From assembly GCA_017527065.1 (NCBI GenBank), contig JAFXQO010000062.1, positions 62,001 through 126,000 of the forward strand: 64,000 nucleotides of DNA. Direction: 5' to 3'. This document shows, in pieces, positions 1 through 7,798 of the stretch (positions are counted from its first letter, which is position 1; each line of letters opens with the position of its first letter). A program made the position numbers and the translations under genes. Below the pieces are notes generated by a model that saw only the letters and a list, made by a program, of their open reading frames with translations, was not told the DNA's origin and made no database searches. This stretch comes from Clostridia bacterium (GTDB taxonomy: Bacteria > Bacillota > Clostridia > Christensenellales > Aristaeellaceae).

Positions 1-304
1 AGACGGACACGGCGGCGTCGCGCCAGAAGGGCGAGCCGGTCTCCAGCGTAGGAAAGATGCGGTGCGGCCGGTTTTTCTCCACGCGCATGCACTCCATGGC
101 ATGGCGGCCGTCCTGCTCGGTGACGAGCCAGGTGGGGCCGGTGCCGTTCCAGGTGTAGTTGACCACCTGATCGAGCCAGCGGCCGTGATAACCTTCTTCC
201 GTCACATACTGATACTCCCCCATGGCCGTGTGGTCGGGGTCGTAGGGAAACGGCCCGATGGGAAAATCCATGAAATCCTCATGGCACAATACGCGGTTTT
301 TCAT
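1..304 (-). CDS. Unknown protein, N-terminal fragment (runs off the window)
   Basis: The first 101 codons of a gene that continues beyond position 1. The ATG at 304 has a good Shine-Dalgarno (GGAAAGGAAAC) just upstream. The visible part is soluble, acidic and rich in Trp, Tyr and His, with no signal peptide; it begins MKNRVLCHEDFMDFPIGPFP. It lies 22 bp downstream of the radical SAM gene and is probably the third gene of that operon. I do not recognise the family. The Trp/Tyr-rich look would suit a carbohydrate-active or beta-sandwich protein, but this is a guess. Confidence 0.75.
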   Translation of the reverse strand, partial: MKNRVLCHEDFMDFPIGPFPYDPDHTAMGEYQYVTEEGYHGRWLDQVVNYTWNGTGPTWLVTEQDGRHAMECMRVEKNRPHRIFPTLETGSPFWRDAAVSV

Positions 305-326
305 GCGTTTCCTTTCCATGCCGCGC

Positions 327-1586
327 CTACGGGCACAGCCGCTGGCAGCAGCTCTTGAACTTTTTTCCGCTTCCGCAGGGGCAGGGGTCGTTTCGCGACA
401 CGCCGCGATACTTGGCGCGCTCCGCCTGCGTGAGCGAGGCCATGATCTCCCCCGGCGTCTTTTTCTGCGCGGAGAGCCGCATGGCCTCCCGGAGGATCGG
501 CACGGCGTAGGCGAAGTATTGCTCCAGCCCCGCGCAGAGGTAGTACTGCCCCGCCTCGCCCTCCGGCGAGCGGGCGAAGCGGTCCTTCGGGCACGCGCCG
601 CCGCACAGGCTCAGCCAGGGACAGGCGCGGCAGTGGGCGGTGAGGGACGCCCGCTTCGCCTCGCCGAACGCGGTCAGGCGCTCGCCGTCGACCAGCGCGG
701 CGAGGCCGCCTCCCTCAATCGAGCCGACTCTGTACTCGGGCCGCACGAAGTGGTCGCAGGCGAACACGCCGCCGTCCTTTTCCACCACGGGCACGTGGCC
801 GCAGGTCCTGCGCAGCCAGCACAGGTTCGGCTCCTGGCCGGACAGGGCCAGCGCCGTCTCGCTGAACAGCTGCACCTCGGTCCTGCCCATGTCGTGGAAG
901 ACCCACTGGGAAAAGACCTCCTTCAGGAAAGAGCCGTACAGCTCGGGCGTGACGGAATCCGCGGTCACGCCGCCGCCTTCGCGCACGACGATGGGAATGA
1001 ACTGCATCCAGCCCGTGCCCAGATCCCGCAGCGCCCTGTAGACGGCCGCGCCCCGCCGGGCGGTCTCGGCGGTCACGGTGCAGAGCAGGTCGGGCTGTAT
1101 GCCCCGCGCCTGCAGCCGGCTCACGGCCTGGCGCGCGCGGTCGTAGGTGGGGTTGCCCTGGGCGTCCGCGCGGAAGGCGTCGTGCACGTCCTTCGTGCCG
1201 TCCAGGCTGAGGCCCACGTCGAAGCGCGCCTCGGCGAGGAAATCGCACCAGGCGTCGTCCAGCAGGAGGCCGTTGGTCTGCAGGCTGTTCCAGCATTCCC
1301 AGCCCTCGGGCAGGTATTTCTTTTGAAGCGCCACGGCCTCGCGGTAGAAATCCAGCCCCGCGAGGGTGGGTTCGCCGCCGTGCCAGGTAAAGGAGAGGAC
1401 GGGCCCCGGCGCGGCGTCGATATAGCCCTTTATGAGGCGCTCCAGCGTGCCGCGCGCCATGACGCCGCCCGCCGCGCTGCCCGGCGCGTTCAGGTAATAG
1501 CAATACGAGCAGCGCATGTTGCAGGCGGAACCGACGGGCTTGACCATCACCACGAAGGGCCGGGCCGCTTTCCCGTCCCCGCTCAT
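327..1586 (-). CDS. Anaerobic sulfatase-maturase-type radical SAM protein with SPASM and SEC-C ends
   Basis: 419 residues. The radical SAM CxxxCxxC motif is at C22/C26/C29 (ACNMRCSYC), followed by HGGEP at about 69-73. Clustered cysteines in the second half (LCWLRRTC, ACDHF, CRACPWLSLCGGACP) form a SPASM-type auxiliary [4Fe-4S] region. The last 25 residues carry a SEC-C zinc motif (NDPCPCGSGKKFKSCC). Known relatives (anSME) oxidise a Cys or Ser of a sulfatase to formylglycine using S-adenosylmethionine in anaerobes. No sulfatase is visible in this window, so another peptide substrate is possible. It overlaps the upstream dienelactone hydrolase gene by 4 bp (ATGA), indicating translational coupling. 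Confidence 0.85.
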   Translation of the reverse strand: MSGDGKAARPFVVMVKPVGSACNMRCSYCYYLNAPGSAAGGVMARGTLERLIKGYIDAAPGPVLSFTWHGGEPTLAGLDFYREAVALQKKYLPEGWECWNSLQTNGLLLDDAWCDFLAEARFDVGLSLDGTKDVHDAFRADAQGNPTYDRARQAVSRLQARGIQPDLLCTVTAETARRGAAVYRALRDLGTGWMQFIPIVVREGGGVTADSVTPELYGSFLKEVFSQWVFHDMGRTEVQLFSETALALSGQEPNLCWLRRTCGHVPVVEKDGGVFACDHFVRPEYRVGSIEGGGLAALVDGERLTAFGEAKRASLTAHCRACPWLSLCGGACPKDRFARSPEGEAGQYYLCAGLEQYFAYAVPILREAMRLSAQKKTPGEIMASLTQAERAKYRGVSRNDPCPCGSGKKFKSCCQRLCP

Positions 1587-2350
1587 GGCTTCAGATGCCG
1601 GTCGAAGAACTCGAGCGTCTTGTTCCAGGAATCCATGGCCGCCTCCTGGCGGTACATGGGCTTGTCGTAATACCAGATGCCATGACCCGCGCCGTCGTAG
1701 CGGTGGAATTCATATTCCTTGCCGCAGGCTTTGAGCCGGGCCTCCAGGGCGTCCACGTCCGCGGGCGTGGGGCTGAAATCGTCGTTTCCGAAGATGCCGA
1801 GGAGCGGGATATTCAATTTCTCGGTGTAGTCGATCGGAGCCACAGGCCGGGCCGGGTTCAGGTCTTCCTTTTTCGCCACGACGCCGCCGCCCCAGCAGTC
1901 CACCGCCGCGTCGAAGCCCTCCACCGTGCAGGCCGCGAGGAACGCGTGCCTTCCGCCGGAGCACATGCCGATGACGCCGGTTCTGCCGTTTGAATTGGGC
2001 TGGGCGCGCAGGAAATCGAGGCAGCCCTTCGCGTCGCCCATGACGCTGGAATCATGCACTATGCCGGCCTCTCGCATGCGCTGGGACACCTCCGTCGGCT
2101 TTCCGAAGCCGAAGTCCTGGTAGATGTCCGGGCAGAGCACGCTGTAGCCGTGCTCGGTGAAGCGGCGGCTGGTCTCGCGGCACCATTCGTCCCAGCCGGG
2201 CATGTGCGGGATGAGCACGATGCCGGGATGCGGCCCCGCCCCCAGCGGACGCGACCAATAGGCGTGGATGTCCTTGCCCTCGTGTCCCCGGATGGAGACG
2301 GTCTCGGCGATCATGCCGGAATAAGCGTCGGTCTGAAAATCATTCCACAT
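1583..2350 (-). CDS. Dienelactone hydrolase family alpha/beta-hydrolase
   Basis: 255 residues, cytoplasmic. The nucleophile elbow is GMCSGG with Cys at about 130, as in dienelactone hydrolases, instead of the usual Ser. The probable acid is Asp190 or Asp191 (GNDDFSP) and the base is His223 (GAGHG). Family members hydrolyse dienelactones or related esters; the substrate here is unknown. I chose ATG 2350 because GGGAGGG lies just upstream, whereas an ATG six codons earlier has no ribosome site. It is the first gene of a three-gene operon with the radical SAM protein. An extended -10 promoter lies about 36-44 bp upstream. Confidence 0.85.
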   Translation of the reverse strand: MWNDFQTDAYSGMIAETVSIRGHEGKDIHAYWSRPLGAGPHPGIVLIPHMPGWDEWCRETSRRFTEHGYSVLCPDIYQDFGFGKPTEVSQRMREAGIVHDSSVMGDAKGCLDFLRAQPNSNGRTGVIGMCSGGRHAFLAACTVEGFDAAVDCWGGGVVAKKEDLNPARPVAPIDYTEKLNIPLLGIFGNDDFSPTPADVDALEARLKACGKEYEFHRYDGAGHGIWYYDKPMYRQEAAMDSWNKTLEFFDRHLKP

Positions 2351-2385
2351 GGTTTTCCCTCCCAACATACAAATTGTTCACATAC

Positions 2386-2394
2386 ATTATAACA
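2386..2394 (-). promoter_or_regulatory. Extended -10 promoter of the dienelactone hydrolase operon
   Basis: On the minus strand this reads TGTTATAAT, a perfect extended -10 (TG-N-TATAAT). No good -35 is visible at 17 bp, which is acceptable for extended -10 promoters. It lies about 36-44 bp upstream of the ATG at 2350. Confidence 0.5.
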
Positions 2395-2447
2395 GATAAT
2401 GCCGCGCCGCGCCAGCCCTGTTTTACCCTTCCTTTCGGAAAATGCCC

Positions 2448-2476
2448 TTGAATCGAGCGTTGTTTCATGGTAGAAT
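2448..2476 (+). promoter_or_regulatory. Sigma-A promoter of the MATE gene
   Basis: TTGAAT (2448-2453), 17-bp spacer, TAGAAT (2471-2476). The ATG at 2467 falls inside this promoter, so translation of the MATE gene must start further downstream. Confidence 0.6.
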
Positions 2477-2526
2477 ACAAACGCCCCGGGCACAAATCAC
2501 ACAGAAGAATGCGGAGGATTCCGGCT

Positions 2527-3879
2527 TTGGCACGCGCGAACATGGACATGACGAAAGGCCCGATTTTCAGCAAGATGATCCTCTTTGCCCTGCCGCTGAT
2601 GGCGTCGGGCATACTGCAGCTCCTCTTCAACGCCGCGGACACCGCGGTGGTCGGGCGTTTCACCGGCCAGGAGGCGCTGGCGGCGGTGGGCTCCAACGGC
2701 CCGCTGATCAACCTGATCGTGACGCTGTTCATGGGCCTGTCGGTGGGCACGAACGTGCTCACAGCCCAGTACCTGGGCTCCGGGCAGCACAAGGACCTGC
2801 GCGAGACGGTGCACACCTCCATCGTGAGCAGCGCGCTGTTCGGCGTGATCCTGGTGGCGCTGGGCTTCATCCTCGCCCGGCCCATGCTGAAAATGATGGG
2901 CTCGCCGGAAGACGTCATCGACCTGTCCGAGCTGTACATCCGCATCTATTTCCTCGGCATGCCTTCGCTCATGGTCTACAACTACGGCTCCGCCATCCTG
3001 CGGGCGGTGGGCGACACGAAGCGGCCGCTGGCGTTCATGATGATCTCCGGCGTGATCAACGTGGGGCTGAACCTGCTGCTGGTGATCGTGTTCAAACTGG
3101 GCGTGGCGGGCGTGGCCATCGCCACGGTGGCGTCCGAGACGGTGTCGGCCTTCCTGGTGCTGCGCTGCCTCATGAAGACGGACGAATTCTGGCGCTTCGA
3201 GTGGAAAGAGGCGCGCATCACCTGGGAAAAGCTGGGCCGCATGACGCGCATCGGCCTGCCGGCGGGCCTGCAGGGCGCGTCCTTCGCCATCTCGAACATC
3301 CTCATACAGTCCTCCATCAACTCCTTCGGCTCCATCACCATGGCGGGCAACGCCGCGGCGGCCAACGTGGAGGGCTTCTGCTACGTGGCGATGGACGCCT
3401 TCTCCCAGGCGGCCATCAGCTTCACGGGGCAGAACTACGGCGCGCGGGAATACCGCCGCATCGACCGCGTGTTTATCTGCGCGCTCATACTGGGCACCGC
3501 GTCGGGCCTTCTGTTCGGCGTGCCGGCGTATCTGTTCGGCGGGCATTTGCTGGGTATTTTCTCCGGTGACCCGGCGGTGATCGACGTGGGCCTGCTGCGC
3601 ATGAGCATCATCTGCGTCACGCAGTTTACCAGCATCTGGATGAACGCGCCTGGCAACATCTGCCGCGCCATGGGCCGCTCCCTCTTCCCCATGGTCAACA
3701 TCGTCTCCTGCGTGTGCGTGTTCCGCGTGATCTGGATCCTCACGGTCTTCGCCGCGGAGCGCTCGCTGGCCATACTGTACATGTCCTACCCCATTTCCTG
3801 GATCCTGGCCGCGATCACGGGCACGATCTACTACCTCGCCGTGCGGAAGAGAAATCTGGCCGCCGCAAGCGCCGCCTGA
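2527..3879 (+). CDS. MATE family multidrug/metabolite efflux transporter
   Basis: 450 residues from the chosen start, with about 12 hydrophobic segments in two related halves, as usual for MATE exporters (about 450 aa). The N-terminus reads MTKGPIFSKMILFALPLMAS, and motifs such as NAADTAVVGRF in TM2 are typical of this group. These inner-membrane antiporters use a Na+ or H+ gradient to export cationic drugs or metabolites. I chose TTG 2527 because a GGAGG site (2513-2517) lies 9 bp upstream and the promoter at 2448-2476 rules out the ATG at 2467. ATG 2542 is the alternative. The gene is transcribed alone. Confidence 0.9.
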   Translation: MARANMDMTKGPIFSKMILFALPLMASGILQLLFNAADTAVVGRFTGQEALAAVGSNGPLINLIVTLFMGLSVGTNVLTAQYLGSGQHKDLRETVHTSIVSSALFGVILVALGFILARPMLKMMGSPEDVIDLSELYIRIYFLGMPSLMVYNYGSAILRAVGDTKRPLAFMMISGVINVGLNLLLVIVFKLGVAGVAIATVASETVSAFLVLRCLMKTDEFWRFEWKEARITWEKLGRMTRIGLPAGLQGASFAISNILIQSSINSFGSITMAGNAAAANVEGFCYVAMDAFSQAAISFTGQNYGAREYRRIDRVFICALILGTASGLLFGVPAYLFGGHLLGIFSGDPAVIDVGLLRMSIICVTQFTSIWMNAPGNICRAMGRSLFPMVNIVSCVCVFRVIWILTVFAAERSLAILYMSYPISWILAAITGTIYYLAVRKRNLAAASAA

Positions 3880-3919
3880 CCATGCGCAAAAAATTACCTT
3901 GCGTTCGCGTTTTCCGCGC

Positions 3920-3948
3920 TTGATTTACAGGTATATGTCTAGTATAAT
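3920..3948 (+). promoter_or_regulatory. Sigma-A promoter of the BMP binding-protein gene
   Basis: TTGATT (3920-3925), 17-bp spacer, perfect TATAAT (3943-3948). This strong promoter suits a highly expressed binding protein. Confidence 0.75.
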
Positions 3949-4005
3949 ATGACCAGACCTGACATGGATAAGCCGTGTCCGGCAATAACGACTGGAGGTA
4001 AGAAC

Positions 4006-5007
4006 ATGAAGAAGCTTCTTTCCATCGCACTGGTTCTCTGTCTGGCGTTCGCGCTGGCTGTCCCGGCCATGGCCGAGGGCAAGACCATCAAGGTCGGCAT
4101 GGTGACCGACGTGGGCGGCATCAACGATCAGTCCTTCAACCAGTTCGCCTGGGCGGGCCTGCAGGAGCTGGCTGCCGAGGATCCCACCTTTGAAGTCAAT
4201 TATCTCGAGAGCAAGACCGACGCCGACTATCAGACCAACATCAACACCTTCCTCGATGAAGGCTACGATCTGATCATCTGCGTGGGCTACATGCTGGTCG
4301 ACGCCACCAAGGAAGCGGCCGAGGACAATCCCGATCAGTACTTCGCCATCGTGGATGACTTCATCGACCTGCCCAACGTGGCCTCCCTGTCCTTCGCCCA
4401 GGAGCAGTGCTCCTACCTGGTGGGCCTGGTCGCCGGCTACATGACCGAGACCAAGACCGTCGGCTACGTGCAGGGCATGGTGTCCGACACCATGAACCTG
4501 TTCGGCGTGGGCTACATCACCGGCGTGCTGGAAGCCTGCCCGGAAGCCACCATCCTGCAGTATAACGCCAACTCCTTCACCGACATCGCCGGCGGCGCGA
4601 CCGCGGCCAAGGACATGATCACCAAGGGCGCGGACGTCATCTATCAGGCGGCTGGCGGCACCGGCATCGGTGTGCTGAACGGCTGCGACGAAGAGGGCAT
4701 CTGGAGCATCGGCGTTGACGCCGACCAGGCCGCCGTTCTGGGCCTTGACACCATCGTTGCCTCCGCTCTGAAGAACACCGGCGCCGGCTGCGTCGACATC
4801 GCCAAGTCCGTGAAGGCCGGCGAGTTCGTTGGCGGCGACCATCACTACACGCTGGCCGACGGCGCCATCGACATCGCCACCACCGGCGACCACATCCCCG
4901 CCGACATCATGGAGAAGATCGAAGCGGCCAAGGCGGCCGTCATCGCCGGCGAGAAGGTCGTTCCCACCTCCGTCGAGGATTGCCCCGAGTTCACTCTGGA
5001 CGACTGA
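4006..5007 (+). CDS. BMP-family (PnrA/Med-like) extracellular substrate-binding protein
   Basis: 333 residues. The signal peptide MKKLLSIALVLCLAFALAVP ends in AMA-EG, a signal peptidase I site. The start of the mature protein (KVGMVTDVGGINDQSFNQ) is the hallmark of the basic membrane protein family, which binds purine nucleosides or similar ligands for ABC import. Most relatives in Gram-positives are lipoproteins; here no lipobox cysteine follows the hydrophobic core. I chose ATG 4006 because GGAGGT lies 8 bp upstream. The gene has its own promoter and terminator. The ATPase and the two permeases that normally follow are absent, so it is an orphan component. Confidence 0.9.
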   Translation: MKKLLSIALVLCLAFALAVPAMAEGKTIKVGMVTDVGGINDQSFNQFAWAGLQELAAEDPTFEVNYLESKTDADYQTNINTFLDEGYDLIICVGYMLVDATKEAAEDNPDQYFAIVDDFIDLPNVASLSFAQEQCSYLVGLVAGYMTETKTVGYVQGMVSDTMNLFGVGYITGVLEACPEATILQYNANSFTDIAGGATAAKDMITKGADVIYQAAGGTGIGVLNGCDEEGIWSIGVDADQAAVLGLDTIVASALKNTGAGCVDIAKSVKAGEFVGGDHHYTLADGAIDIATTGDHIPADIMEKIEAAKAAVIAGEKVVPTSVEDCPEFTLDD

Positions 5008-5031
5008 TCCATACAGCGCTTTTAAGCCCCT

Positions 5032-5064
5032 GCGGCGTGACGCAAGTCACGCCGCTCTTTTTTT
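5032..5064 (+). terminator. Rho-independent terminator after the BMP gene
   Basis: Perfect 10-bp stem GCGGCGTGAC / GTCACGCCGC with a GCAA tetraloop, followed by TCTTTTTTT. Confidence 0.9.
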
Positions 5065-5070
5065 CGATTT

Positions 5071-5114
5071 GTCGCCCTGCAGGCGACCAATTTACATTTA
5101 GCGTCTGCTATACT
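5071..5114 (+). promoter_or_regulatory. Extended -10 promoter with upstream palindrome
   Basis: TGCTATACT (5106-5114) is an extended -10 about 30 bp before the ADP-ribosylglycohydrolase start. The palindrome GTCGCC-CTGCA-GGCGAC (5071-5087) sits where a regulator could bind next to RNA polymerase. No convincing -35 is seen. Confidence 0.4.
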
Positions 5115-5145
5115 CTAGTCATCAAGAAAAGAGGAGGCGACGACA

Positions 5146-5940
5146 ATGATCGGAGCGATTTTAGGCGACATGATCGGCGCGCCGTTTGAATTTGACATGG
5201 GAAACAAGTCGAAGACCTTCCGGCTCTTTGGCCGGAGATCGTTCTTCACGGACGACTCCGTCATGACCATCGCCGTGGCGGAGGCGCTGATGGATACCAT
5301 CGGAAAGGACGAGGAGGAGATCAAAGCCGCGCTCATAGCGTCCATGCGGAAGTGGGGCGGGCGGTATCCCGACGCGGGATACGGCTGGATGTTCGCCCAG
5401 TGGCTGCGCTCGGAGTATCCTGAGCCCTACGGCAGCTACGGCAACGGCTCGGCCATGAGGGTGTCTTCCGCGGGCTGGCTGTTCGACACGCTGGAGGAAA
5501 CCCGGCGCGTGGCGAGGCTGACCGCCGAGGTGACGCACAACCACCCGGAGGGCGTCAAAGGCGCGGAGGCCACGGCCAGCGCCATCTTCCTCGCCCGGAA
5601 CGGCAGCGGCAAGGAGGAAATCAAGGCGTACATCGGGGCCGAATTTGGCTACGACCTCTCCCGCACCTGCGACGAGATCCGACCCGGCTACCATCACGTG
5701 GAGACCTGCCAGGAGACGGTGCCGGAGGCGGTCACGGCCTTCATGGAAGGCGCAGATTTCGAGGACGTCATCCGCACGGCGGTCTCTCTGGGCGGCGACT
5801 GCGACACGGTCGCCTGCATCGCCGGGGGCATGGCCGAGGCGTTCTACGGCGTGCCAGACGCGCTGGCGGCGGAAGGCCGGAGGCGGCTGCCCGCGGACAT
5901 GCTGGCGGTGCTGGACCGGTTCGCGAAGCGCGTGAGATAA
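5146..5940 (+). CDS. ADP-ribosylglycohydrolase (DraG/ARH family)
   Basis: 264 residues, cytoplasmic. It begins MIGAILGDMIGAPFEF, carries the metal-binding TDDS (T35-D36-D37) and ends with GGDCDTVACIAGGM at about 216-229, the two Asp clusters that hold the Mg2+ pair in this family. Known members remove ADP-ribose from Arg or other acceptors, or act on free ADP-ribose derivatives. The ribosome site is GAGGAGG. Two paralogous membrane proteins follow at 45-bp and 65-bp gaps, so it heads a three-gene operon. No ADP-ribosyltransferase is visible nearby. The substrate is unknown. Confidence 0.9.
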   Translation: MIGAILGDMIGAPFEFDMGNKSKTFRLFGRRSFFTDDSVMTIAVAEALMDTIGKDEEEIKAALIASMRKWGGRYPDAGYGWMFAQWLRSEYPEPYGSYGNGSAMRVSSAGWLFDTLEETRRVARLTAEVTHNHPEGVKGAEATASAIFLARNGSGKEEIKAYIGAEFGYDLSRTCDEIRPGYHHVETCQETVPEAVTAFMEGADFEDVIRTAVSLGGDCDTVACIAGGMAEAFYGVPDALAAEGRRRLPADMLAVLDRFAKRVR

Positions 5941-5985
5941 TAAAGGGAGAAAAACGGAAAACCAGCGTGTAAGGAGGAATTGAGG

Positions 5986-6825
5986 ATGCTGCTCAAATAC
6001 AGTGTGGGAGATTCGCCTTTCTTGAACGGAAGGGGCAGTATTGACGACCAGGGACGGGTGTATGATACCGAGTATCCGGGTGGATACCCGATGGCCATCG
6101 GCCTTGTGGATCAGGACGGGTACGTCTATGGCAAGTATCCTCCCCTCTCGCGGGGGATCGGTTCGCCCGATCTGATCGGCCGAGTGGACCTCGGCACCGG
6201 GAGAGTCATTTCGACCCTGTCGGGCGGGGGCTATGACATGGCGGGAGAAATCGGATACATGGATGAAAACGGCGAGGTGCGCCTGCGGAACGGGTATGGC
6301 CCGGTGGGCTATGTGGAGCCCGCCGATCCCCGCGGCGCGGCCGCCATACTGCTCCTGCTGATGAAGAGGGCCGGTGCGGAGAGCGCCGCCGGTTCGCAGA
6401 GCTTCGCAGGCGCGCCCGTCGAAGAACCGGCTGATGTCTCCGGTTCCGAAAACGATGGCGGCGAGGCGCCGAAAGGCGTCGATACCGCGACCTTCCACAC
6501 CGTGATGGCTTACTCGCTGTTCATCATCGCCATGCTGGCGACGGTCATCTTCCTGAAAGCGCCGGGAACGATCCTCGCCGCCGTGGAGTTCCTGATCTAT
6601 ATCATCGTCGGAAACCTGAAGGAGGGCCACCGCCTGAATCAGCGGAAGATCAAGCCCGGCGAAATCGGAAAAGCCGCCGGCGCAGGCGTTATCTACGTCG
6701 TCATCGCCGCGCTGGTTCTGGTGATCATCCGCGACCAGAGCCCGAATTCCGATTTTTATCTGATCGGGGGCGGGATCATCGTGGGCGTTTCATATATACT
6801 GGACAGGCTGTTCAGCGTCGCGTGA
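5986..6825 (+). CDS. Unknown membrane protein with hairpin-repeat N-domain (paralogue 1)
   Basis: 279 residues. Residues 1-105 hold about five short units of the type G-x-(I/V)-x-D-x-x-G-x-V-(Y/I), for example GLVDQDGYVYG, IGRVDLGTGRV and GEIGYMDENGEV. This resembles repeated beta-hairpins and may match the beta-flower-like domains known from membrane-linked bacterial proteins, which I cannot confirm. A hydrophobic stretch (AAAILLLL) and an acidic linker follow, then about four membrane helices from residue 170. ATG 5986 has an AAGGAGG site 8 bp upstream. The next gene is a close tandem copy. The function is unknown. Confidence 0.75.
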   Translation: MLLKYSVGDSPFLNGRGSIDDQGRVYDTEYPGGYPMAIGLVDQDGYVYGKYPPLSRGIGSPDLIGRVDLGTGRVISTLSGGGYDMAGEIGYMDENGEVRLRNGYGPVGYVEPADPRGAAAILLLLMKRAGAESAAGSQSFAGAPVEEPADVSGSENDGGEAPKGVDTATFHTVMAYSLFIIAMLATVIFLKAPGTILAAVEFLIYIIVGNLKEGHRLNQRKIKPGEIGKAAGAGVIYVVIAALVLVIIRDQSPNSDFYLIGGGIIVGVSYILDRLFSVA

Positions 6826-6890
6826 CGGGAATGAAGATATATCGGGGCCAGTGGGTATCCCGGAATTGATTGGCAGAAGGAGTGATTGAA

Positions 6891-7739
6891 ATGCTGCTCA
6901 AATACAATGTGGGAGATTCGCCTTTCTTGAACGGAAGGGGCAGTATTGACGACGAGGGACGGGTGTATAATACCGATTATCCGAGCGGATACGCAAACGC
7001 CGTCGGCCTCGTGGATCAGGACGGATATGTCTACGGCAGCTTTCCTCCCGTCTCGCGGGGGATCGGTTCGCCCGACATGATCGGCCGGGTGGAACTCGGC
7101 ACCGGGAGAGTCATTTCGACCCTTTCGGGCGGGGGCTATGACATGGCGGGAGAAATCGGATACATGGATGACAACGGCGAGGTTCGCCTGCGGAACGGGT
7201 ATGGCCCGGTGGGCTATGTGGAGCCCGCCGATCCACGCGGCGCGGCCGCCATACTGCTCCTGCTGATGAATCCGGCCAGTGTGGAGAGCGCCGCCGGCGC
7301 GCCCGGCGAGAGCGAGGATGCCGACGCTGGATCCAGATATCAAATTGCCGGCGACCCTGCCTCCGGAGCGCGCGTGCTCATGGCGATTGTCCCGATGCTG
7401 TCGACGGTATTCATCGGAAGCTGGGCGTTTATCCTCGGGGCGGTGGTGTTCCTCGTCTATACGCTGGTCTCGAACGCCAAGCAGGACAATACATTTCGCC
7501 TGAGCAACCTGACCTTCAAGCGAATCGTCGAATCCACAGTGTTTGGCGTGATCGTGTATATGGCGGAATGCCTGCTGCTGATTCTCTTTACGGAAGGTCT
7601 CATGGGCCTTTTCATCAAGCGCACCCCCGACACGATCCCCCACGCGATCATCGCGGCCGTCCTGTTTGGAATCGCCGCGGCGGTCGATTATGGGTTCAAA
7701 GATAAAACCGACTCAAAAACCGCCCCAGCCGAATCATAA
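6891..7739 (+). CDS. Unknown membrane protein with hairpin-repeat N-domain (paralogue 2)
   Basis: 282 residues. The first 120 residues are almost identical to the preceding protein (same hairpin units, DPRGAAAILLLLM), including long identical DNA stretches. The C-terminal membrane part, with about four helices from residue 165 to the end, has diverged strongly in sequence and length. ATG 6891 is preceded by AAGGAG. It is the last gene of the operon and is followed by a terminator. A recent duplication or gene conversion of the N-domain is likely, with the sensor-like part held constant and the membrane part free to vary. The function is unknown. Confidence 0.75.
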   Translation: MLLKYNVGDSPFLNGRGSIDDEGRVYNTDYPSGYANAVGLVDQDGYVYGSFPPVSRGIGSPDMIGRVELGTGRVISTLSGGGYDMAGEIGYMDDNGEVRLRNGYGPVGYVEPADPRGAAAILLLLMNPASVESAAGAPGESEDADAGSRYQIAGDPASGARVLMAIVPMLSTVFIGSWAFILGAVVFLVYTLVSNAKQDNTFRLSNLTFKRIVESTVFGVIVYMAECLLLILFTEGLMGLFIKRTPDTIPHAIIAAVLFGIAAAVDYGFKDKTDSKTAPAES

Positions 7740-7745
7740 TAAACG

Positions 7746-7773
7746 ACGGGAGCCGCGCGAGAACGGCTCCCGT
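7746..7773. terminator. Hairpin between convergent operons
   Basis: 10-bp perfect stem ACGGGAGCCG / CGGCTCCCGT with an 8-nt loop, placed between convergent genes. T-rich flanks are short on both sides (TTTCAT on +, TCGTTTATT on -), so it may serve both strands. Confidence 0.6.
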
Positions 7774-7798
7774 TTCATCATGTCACCTGTGTCCTTCT

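Noticed and set aside
2467..2526. ATG at 2467 as start of the MATE protein
   Set aside because: It lies within the predicted promoter (between -35 and -10) and has no ribosome site.
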